58,004 nucleotides of DNA from Planctomycetaceae bacterium (GTDB lineage: Bacteria; Planctomycetota; Planctomycetia; Planctomycetales; Planctomycetaceae), in NCBI GenBank assembly GCA_021732845.1, contig JAKFUF010000076.1:1-58004 (forward strand), read 5' to 3'. Below the pieces are notes generated by a model. The model was not told the origin of the DNA and made no database searches. It was given only the letters and a program-made list of their open reading frames with translations. Made by a program: the position numbers and the translations under genes. Within the stretch, counting starts at the first letter, position 1. Every line of letters starts with the position of its first letter. This document shows positions 55,101-58,004 of the stretch, piece after piece.

Positions 55101-57532
55101 AATCGGTCGATCCTCAGGCGCTGCCCCAGCGGCTGGTCGCCGTGCGACCGGAGGCGGTGCAGTTCGCCTTCTCCTCGACCTCTGCCACAACACAGCCCGT
55201 GTCGCTGGGACTGACACGCGCGCTGGCAGGTCTCAGCGCCGATTCTCTGGTGACCGTCGTGGCTCACGAGACGGAGCTGGAATATCTGCTGGCCCTGCAA
55301 TGGAAGATCAACCGCGCCGGCGAGACCCGGTTTGCCTTCACGACCCCCGACTCGCTCGTGGGCAAACTGGACATCAACCGTGGCTCAGGCACCTCCCGCA
55401 TCCGCCAGATTCAGACGGAGAAGCTGGAGGGCGGCCGCGCCCGCTGGACGCTGCTGGTCGAAGAGCCACAGCGCGAGAAGTTCTTTGTGACCGCCAAGGC
55501 CATGCTGCCCGCGCCGGTCGGAGCCGACGCGCGGATCCGCGTTCCCGCCATCAGTTTTGAGCAGCAGAATCCGACAACAGCAGAAGTGGCGGCACTGGCG
55601 ACCCAGCGGCACTATGCCGTGCTGGTCAACCATTCCCGGAATCAGTTGGACCTGATCGGTCCCACCGCGGTCGACCCGATTGCCGCCGCGGAACTGCCCA
55701 TGAAAATCCCGGACGAATTGGTCAACCAGGCCGCGGCGATTCTCAAGATCAAAGACGCCGCCCCAGCCAACCCAGCCGCTCCAGTGCCTGCCGGCGGTGC
55801 TGCCGAAATCGGCTGGAAGGTACAGCCGGTCAAACAACTTCAGTCCCTGCCGGCGGCCGTCAACCTGATCGAGCAGACGCTGGTGCTTTCCCGCGATGGA
55901 ACGTGGAGAACCAGCTCGCTGTACCGGGTGAAGAACCGCTCTCGGCAGTACCTGGGCCTGAAGCTGCCCACGGGGACAATCGTCTTGTCGCTCTATGTGC
56001 AGAACCAGCCCCAACGACCGGTGCGGACCCAGATCGGCGAGCAGGAGGCGGTGTTGATTCCGTTGCCAAAGACAGCCGAGGGCGACTTGTCGTCGGTCAT
56101 CCAACTGGTCTGCGCGGGTGACCTGGGGGCTCCGCTGCCCAAGAGCGCGCGGGCATTGTTCTCGCCGCTGGACCTGCCTTCGCCGCAAGTGCTGACCCAG
56201 GAAGAGAGCCCCGATTACGGAGCCCCGGTGGCCCGCACCGAGTGGACCGTCTATCTGCCGGCCGACATCGAGGCGGTGCTGTGGACGGAACGCGAGCGCT
56301 CCAACATGACCTACAGCGTGGCTGGCTTCGACCGGACGATGGCGGAAGTCAGCGAGTATCTTGATCTCCAGAATCAGTTGCAGTCGGGCATCCTCAACGA
56401 CGCCCAGCGGATGCGGTGTGTCAGCAACCTCAAACAACTGGATCTGCGGATCAACGCCTATGACGACTTCATCCGCAATTCCCAATTGACCGTGCAGCAG
56501 CGGGGAGAGCTGGAGCAGCGGGTGGTCAAGGTGCGGAAGGGACAACAGTTGAACGCCGCCCAACAGCCAGTGCCAGCTCAGCAGGATGCACGGGAAGGGG
56601 TTATCAACTACACAGATGGCACGGTCACCTTTGATGATGTCCAGCAGTTTGAGAAATCACTGAATGAGTTCAATCGTCCAGCCGACGACGCTCCGGTCCG
56701 CGCGCAGTCGGAAGAATTGAACCTGGGTCTCGAAGTGCGGGAACAGACGAAGGACTCCGAGGCCAAGCAGCAAGCCATGCCACAGACGCCTTCCAAGTCT
56801 AACTCGCGCAAGATGCTGCGGGGCCAGTCCGCCGGGCAGTCGGACCTGCTGAGCCGTGACGCGGATTCTCAACAGGTGCAGACACGGGTGGAGGGCCTCG
56901 CGCCAGCGCAACGCCGACTGGGCGGAGGCGGATTCGGCGGGGGAGATGGGTTCGTTCCTCCGCAGGGGCAAGTGCCGGGCGGGCAGCCAACCAATCGCAA
57001 CAACACATTCTTTGGCGGCGGCACTCGTGCTGATCCGGGCGTCGGTGGCGCAGTGGGCGGTCCCGGAGGCGGAATGGGCGGGTTAGGCGGCGGACAGGAG
57101 GCCGCTGGCGGTGCCCAAATGTTCGACCAAGACGGAGAATTTGTGGAGCCGAATTCCGGAGCGGACTTTGGACGGCCCTGGTCGGCGGTCGGCGGCCTGT
57201 CACTGCGGATGGAAATCCCCACCGATGGCCAGAGACTCACGTTCTCCAAGGCGGGCGGCGATGCCAAACAGGCCCTGGGCCTGCGTCCGCGCGACTCGCG
57301 GCAGTTTGCTTTTGGGGCGCTGTGGGCGGCGCTCTCCATCGCCTTCGGCGTGGCCGTGGTCACGGCCTTCAGCAGCCACCGCACGGGAGCCACGCTCCGC
57401 CGGCGTGCCCCGGCCATCCTCTCCGGCGCCGGCCTGGTCTGGTTCTTCACGCTGCCCTTCGGCTGGCTCGGCTTCGCCGTGTTCCTGGCGGGTGGGCTGG
57501 GGATGTCGTGGATGCATGCCCAGTCCAAGTAG
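49160..57532 (+). CDS. 2790-residue exported protein of two joined modules
   Basis: The N-terminus has a late signal sequence (LTLLCALVLLCSTAVAQ, about 42-58). Module one begins VYVPLDDLDLIIDAHKKG (about 70) and is beta-rich to 990, then two membrane helices (LWVLSLLIGRLGLKAAMAIV and neighbours, about 997-1045). A disordered linker and TPR-like helix (FRELFDQKRFHEAEMIAKKA, about 1180) lead to further helices (1323-1400) and an internal signal-like segment (ALVVFALSLWCATAVAQ, 1424-1442). Module two begins VLLPYEKFVELWNAAHPD (about 1475) and mirrors module one. A coiled coil (2392-2470), Gly-rich segment (2587-2650) and final helices close it. No known function; probably envelope structure. Confidence 0.8.
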   Translation: MSSRFSGCSFAVRPASEGCPSQATHLLPCRQSRCAGFSRGLTLLCALVLLCSTAVAQEKPPVDVAESRRVYVPLDDLDLIIDAHKKGVMLPRDEAAKLEQEAAKNAAANPKAPKPIVLAGADYAATLDGEQLRIAATLEISQLAPDWQALPLPWKGLAVEAATLDDQPAALTLAPDGSLVLYSNALGKHTLKLQLSARLASVGSDRVTAIGFPVAAAALLKVSIPTGKFLAVDEILVQRPTAADQPADYQMAVGGLSGVSLRITDKPGERAGKSLIFSNTAVGIHVAPEELTWRAIASLQVFGQPIDRLEFVIPKSLEIVSVDSVGLERWEIAAGPTDASTTLKLSYRQPFQDSRAVTFAGVAATVIGQPWAVPTLTLANSTSQTSHILVQHPASLRLQQVEATGVRQIGRDELQGDMPGMDTAVAANQMLHFAAWKPDYSLLFITRTKDRELQASIATRLDVQQHELELMSSIAVQSRFGPLFDMTLTLPAEWVLTNASLNGAPVPWKIVPFEAGTQRVQIALPQPAAAGTLTTLTITARQAPTENWPPEADKTYQVMLPEIRLEGVGVLEGTYQIAGDADLEMTLEDITGLDPVGVPTVQLQSARPPRLAYEYQDTRFSGKLSVTRLPARLAATTVAFHRLERETLVSHLEARIVAQGGGVRTLQVALSESAGENLRFELVSGQARIVEQTPQPPANGERLWTLQLDRRAAGFFVVVVDSETPRPAKDQANGLVVLPVLRVPAAERYDGYLAIEGQVDQLLNITATDATGATLANFDPPDLPAPMKYVPTQRIIAAYRIAQPNYKATLTDSRFDRVAVPTAVCDRCDLTTVLGATGELQHRALFSLRAVGVQGLRVKLPEDATLWSAVLDGQPIEVRRQTPGVYEIPLPGPGDVNTVRQLELFSQNTTTNLDESSGAITLSKLKLLPPLLAVVNGEGTEQPLEVLNRTWTLHSPWTTTLTASRGRFEPDTPLNRPSILGRLQSSFLNVSRVDLGTKVIAASAAVIGLWVLSLLIGRLGLKAAMAIVLGTAFSLFIVGACGGMLFLNEGRFADKYTLARTPMAASAPATESAYSRGAVKAPYTSTTNSPPSWALPAPGSEKEVMLGIPESAAGEASKAEDAAEKAAESPPEESKPAPLPPPAEMPAAESDADAVPLAKLSDSAQTEAELGRLVQRFRELFDQKRFHEAEMIAKKAREVAPENPLSKAMWLEVVQAKQNQLSEDAKRKADYFTTALNGVEDKPANGDPFNDPAVNLGNLPNRAIAGEAGVERFAKGIKADLSGRLSLALALEIPPSRTTTFHYAGEATAPELVVLYQRWESMSALSCAIAVGMAFLFWLMRKRSSAFRALLAVVGIVGPFAASPVASLSVMPYLDGIFMGALVGVVMWLICAVSHWIYAELTAPPKPRKLVPPAASTAAATPVTTALVVFALSLWCATAVAQPQPAEPPPPVNPTPTVIVPYAEGEDPLKSDRVLLPYEKFVELWNAAHPDQRKAAPAPIEGAVAEALYTAKIIPAEGMKPAQAEIQARFAVHQLRDQQTTLPLPLAPIPLLSAQLDGQSAPLVSVITPFGPSLAIVLSKPGLHVVDLKFQLPVEAAGPAGKFRLSLRPTAAGTLKFTLPAKDLLFKVTGTGDAFRQAPENDTAVAVLPITAAGDLVMSWVPAQARDKVDAIVHVESATAVVLDDSGLRLNLAFNYTVRQGTLTEATFTLPAGVQIKQIRGLDIGGWSLPDMGDVRTVTVSFRRPITDKTHLLFELFQPLAITEETLPVAVPAFAPVGVTRETGLVAVYTERQFSLATGAAQGLSQIDNAGFSPVIEIPRPNTPPQFAWRFVTRPWQLPLLVSRQKPASRGTAEHAALVTTRKIRMKTRLDLILASAPRSEIVVQLPVGYLLNEVLSADINDYYVQSPGADQPSVLHVELTAPRTGRVELLLDGALARDPAVETATLAWPVPLEMTDLRSTAAVWLDAVFTASLQDFTSWKSVDPQALPQRLVAVRPEAVQFAFSSTSATTQPVSLGLTRALAGLSADSLVTVVAHETELEYLLALQWKINRAGETRFAFTTPDSLVGKLDINRGSGTSRIRQIQTEKLEGGRARWTLLVEEPQREKFFVTAKAMLPAPVGADARIRVPAISFEQQNPTTAEVAALATQRHYAVLVNHSRNQLDLIGPTAVDPIAAAELPMKIPDELVNQAAAILKIKDAAPANPAAPVPAGGAAEIGWKVQPVKQLQSLPAAVNLIEQTLVLSRDGTWRTSSLYRVKNRSRQYLGLKLPTGTIVLSLYVQNQPQRPVRTQIGEQEAVLIPLPKTAEGDLSSVIQLVCAGDLGAPLPKSARALFSPLDLPSPQVLTQEESPDYGAPVARTEWTVYLPADIEAVLWTERERSNMTYSVAGFDRTMAEVSEYLDLQNQLQSGILNDAQRMRCVSNLKQLDLRINAYDDFIRNSQLTVQQRGELEQRVVKVRKGQQLNAAQQPVPAQQDAREGVINYTDGTVTFDDVQQFEKSLNEFNRPADDAPVRAQSEELNLGLEVREQTKDSEAKQQAMPQTPSKSNSRKMLRGQSAGQSDLLSRDADSQQVQTRVEGLAPAQRRLGGGGFGGGDGFVPPQGQVPGGQPTNRNNTFFGGGTRADPGVGGAVGGPGGGMGGLGGGQEAAGGAQMFDQDGEFVEPNSGADFGRPWSAVGGLSLRMEIPTDGQRLTFSKAGGDAKQALGLRPRDSRQFAFGALWAALSIAFGVAVVTAFSSHRTGATLRRRAPAILSGAGLVWFFTLPFGWLGFAVFLAGGLGMSWMHAQSK

Positions 57533-57593
57533 CATCGGCTTCAGCCGATGTCTCGTTCGGAGCACTGCCAATCGCAATGTCGGCTGAAGCCGA
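57370..57593. repeat. tandem duplication, first copy
   Basis: This 224-base unit spans the last 54 codons of the giant gene and its trailing palindrome. It recurs at 57599-57822 with an offset of 229 and only about five differences. Confidence 0.9.
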
Positions 57594-57598
57594 CGCTA
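57530..57598. repeat. palindromic REP element at the giant gene stop
   Basis: TAGCATCGGCTTCAGCCGA (57530-57548) pairs with TCGGCTGAAGCCGACGCTA (57580-57598) with one mismatch, and each arm is itself a small hairpin. The left arm contains the stop codon of the giant gene. The same element recurs, less its final bases, in the second copy near 57759-57822. Confidence 0.8.
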
Positions 57599-57822
57599 CA
57601 GCAGCCACCGCACCGGAGCCACGCTCCGCCGGCGTGCCCCGGCCATCCTCGCCGGCGCCGGGCTGGTCTGGTTCTTCACGCTGCCCTTCGCCTGGCTCGG
57701 CTTCGCCGTGTTCCTGGCGGGTGGGCCGGGGATGTCGTGGATGCATGCCCAGTCCAAGTAGCATCGGCTTCAGCCGATGTCTCGTTCGGAGCACTGCCAA
57801 TCGCAATGTCGGCTGAAGCCGA
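57599..57822 (+). pseudogene. tandem duplication, second copy (gene tail fragment)
   Basis: This copies 57370-57593 and encodes in the same frame the last 54 residues of the giant protein (SGAGLVWFFTLPF-like, here AGAGLVWFFTLPF), without start or upstream part, so it is a relic. Differences from copy one are single bases. It is separated from copy one by CGCTA. Confidence 0.85.
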
Positions 57823-57935
57823 ATGGCACTTAATCGAAAGGAAGTACTCAGGGGGAAATGACATAGGCAAAACGCGTCCTCTCGCGCACATTGGGGAAGT
57901 TCTCACACAACCCTAAAGGCACGGAGGCCGCGGGC

Positions 57936-58004
57936 ATGGATCCTCAATATTCTCTTCAGTTCAGTCAACACTGGAAGTTTTTCCGATCGCAGGCGCTCCA
58001 GACC
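57936..58004 (+). CDS. start of a gene cut by the window end
   Basis: GGAGG at 57923-57927 lies eight bases before ATG 57936, and the frame stays open to the last base. The 23 visible residues begin MDPQYSLQFSQHWKFFRSQA. No family can be named from so little. The short gap to the duplication above should carry its promoter. Confidence 0.6.
   Translation, partial: MDPQYSLQFSQHWKFFRSQALQT

Noticed and set aside
1-58004. CRISPR arrays, insertion sequences, phage genes, integrases
   Set aside because: No evenly spaced repeat-spacer pattern, transposase or integrase motif was seen anywhere in the window.

Overview
The window is 58 kb of high-GC bacterial chromosome whose content points to a planctomycete (Planctomycetaceae-like). 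The signs are a serine/threonine kinase with an N-terminal zinc ribbon, secreted VIT/von Willebrand and cytochrome c proteins, beta-propeller proteins with haem motifs, a PQQ-like repeat protein of 1587 residues, a 2790-residue secreted/membrane protein, and many palindromic intergenic repeats. No rRNA operon, intact tRNA, insertion sequence, CRISPR array, phage or plasmid backbone was seen. Assignment to the phylum is an inference from gene content.

Layout. Positions 1-5400 hold the end of a PPOX flavoprotein gene, an unknown helical protein, a noncoding stretch with a nested stem element (1645-1757), an SDR oxidoreductase, a threonine aldolase and a UbiD-family decarboxylase. Positions 5500-11600 hold a zinc-ribbon membrane protein, a Ser/Thr kinase behind a palindromic element, a run of small stress-type proteins (YgaP-like membrane domain, KGG-rich basic protein, lone receiver domain, Cys-rich and two-helix proteins) and a dihaem cytochrome. 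Positions 11675-18270 hold thiL and a signalling block: a hybrid histidine kinase with receiver and HPt, a translationally coupled receiver-ATPase, and a convergent SpoIIE-type phosphatase. Positions 18585-26140 hold a VIT/vWA protein with a strong terminator, a 41-residue membrane peptide, a DUF58 protein, a beta-propeller cytochrome, an AT-richer overlapping pair of unknown genes and a thioredoxin-like protein. Positions 26500-36270 mix housekeeping genes (pth, purN) with an HD-GYP-like protein, a CPBP protease, a proline/alanine-rich lipoprotein, a Uma2 protein, a deacetylase-family protein and an HpaI-type aldolase.

The clearest functional system is at 36538-38405: an RNA ligase gene overlapping by ATGA an HD-Pnk gene, which together would heal and seal broken RNA ends. 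A weak tRNA-like remnant lies directly in front of the ligase. Beyond it are a proline-rich lipoprotein with a metalloprotease-like HE motif, a frameshifted DUF2335 gene with its small overlapping partner, an enolase-superfamily enzyme and a HEAT-like secreted protein.

The last 15 kb carry two very large exported proteins on the plus strand. The 2790-residue protein looks like two related secreted modules joined end to end, with an internal signal-peptide-like segment between them. Its 3' end, including a palindromic repeat that contains its stop codon, is duplicated in tandem just downstream. A further gene starts at 57936 and runs off the window.
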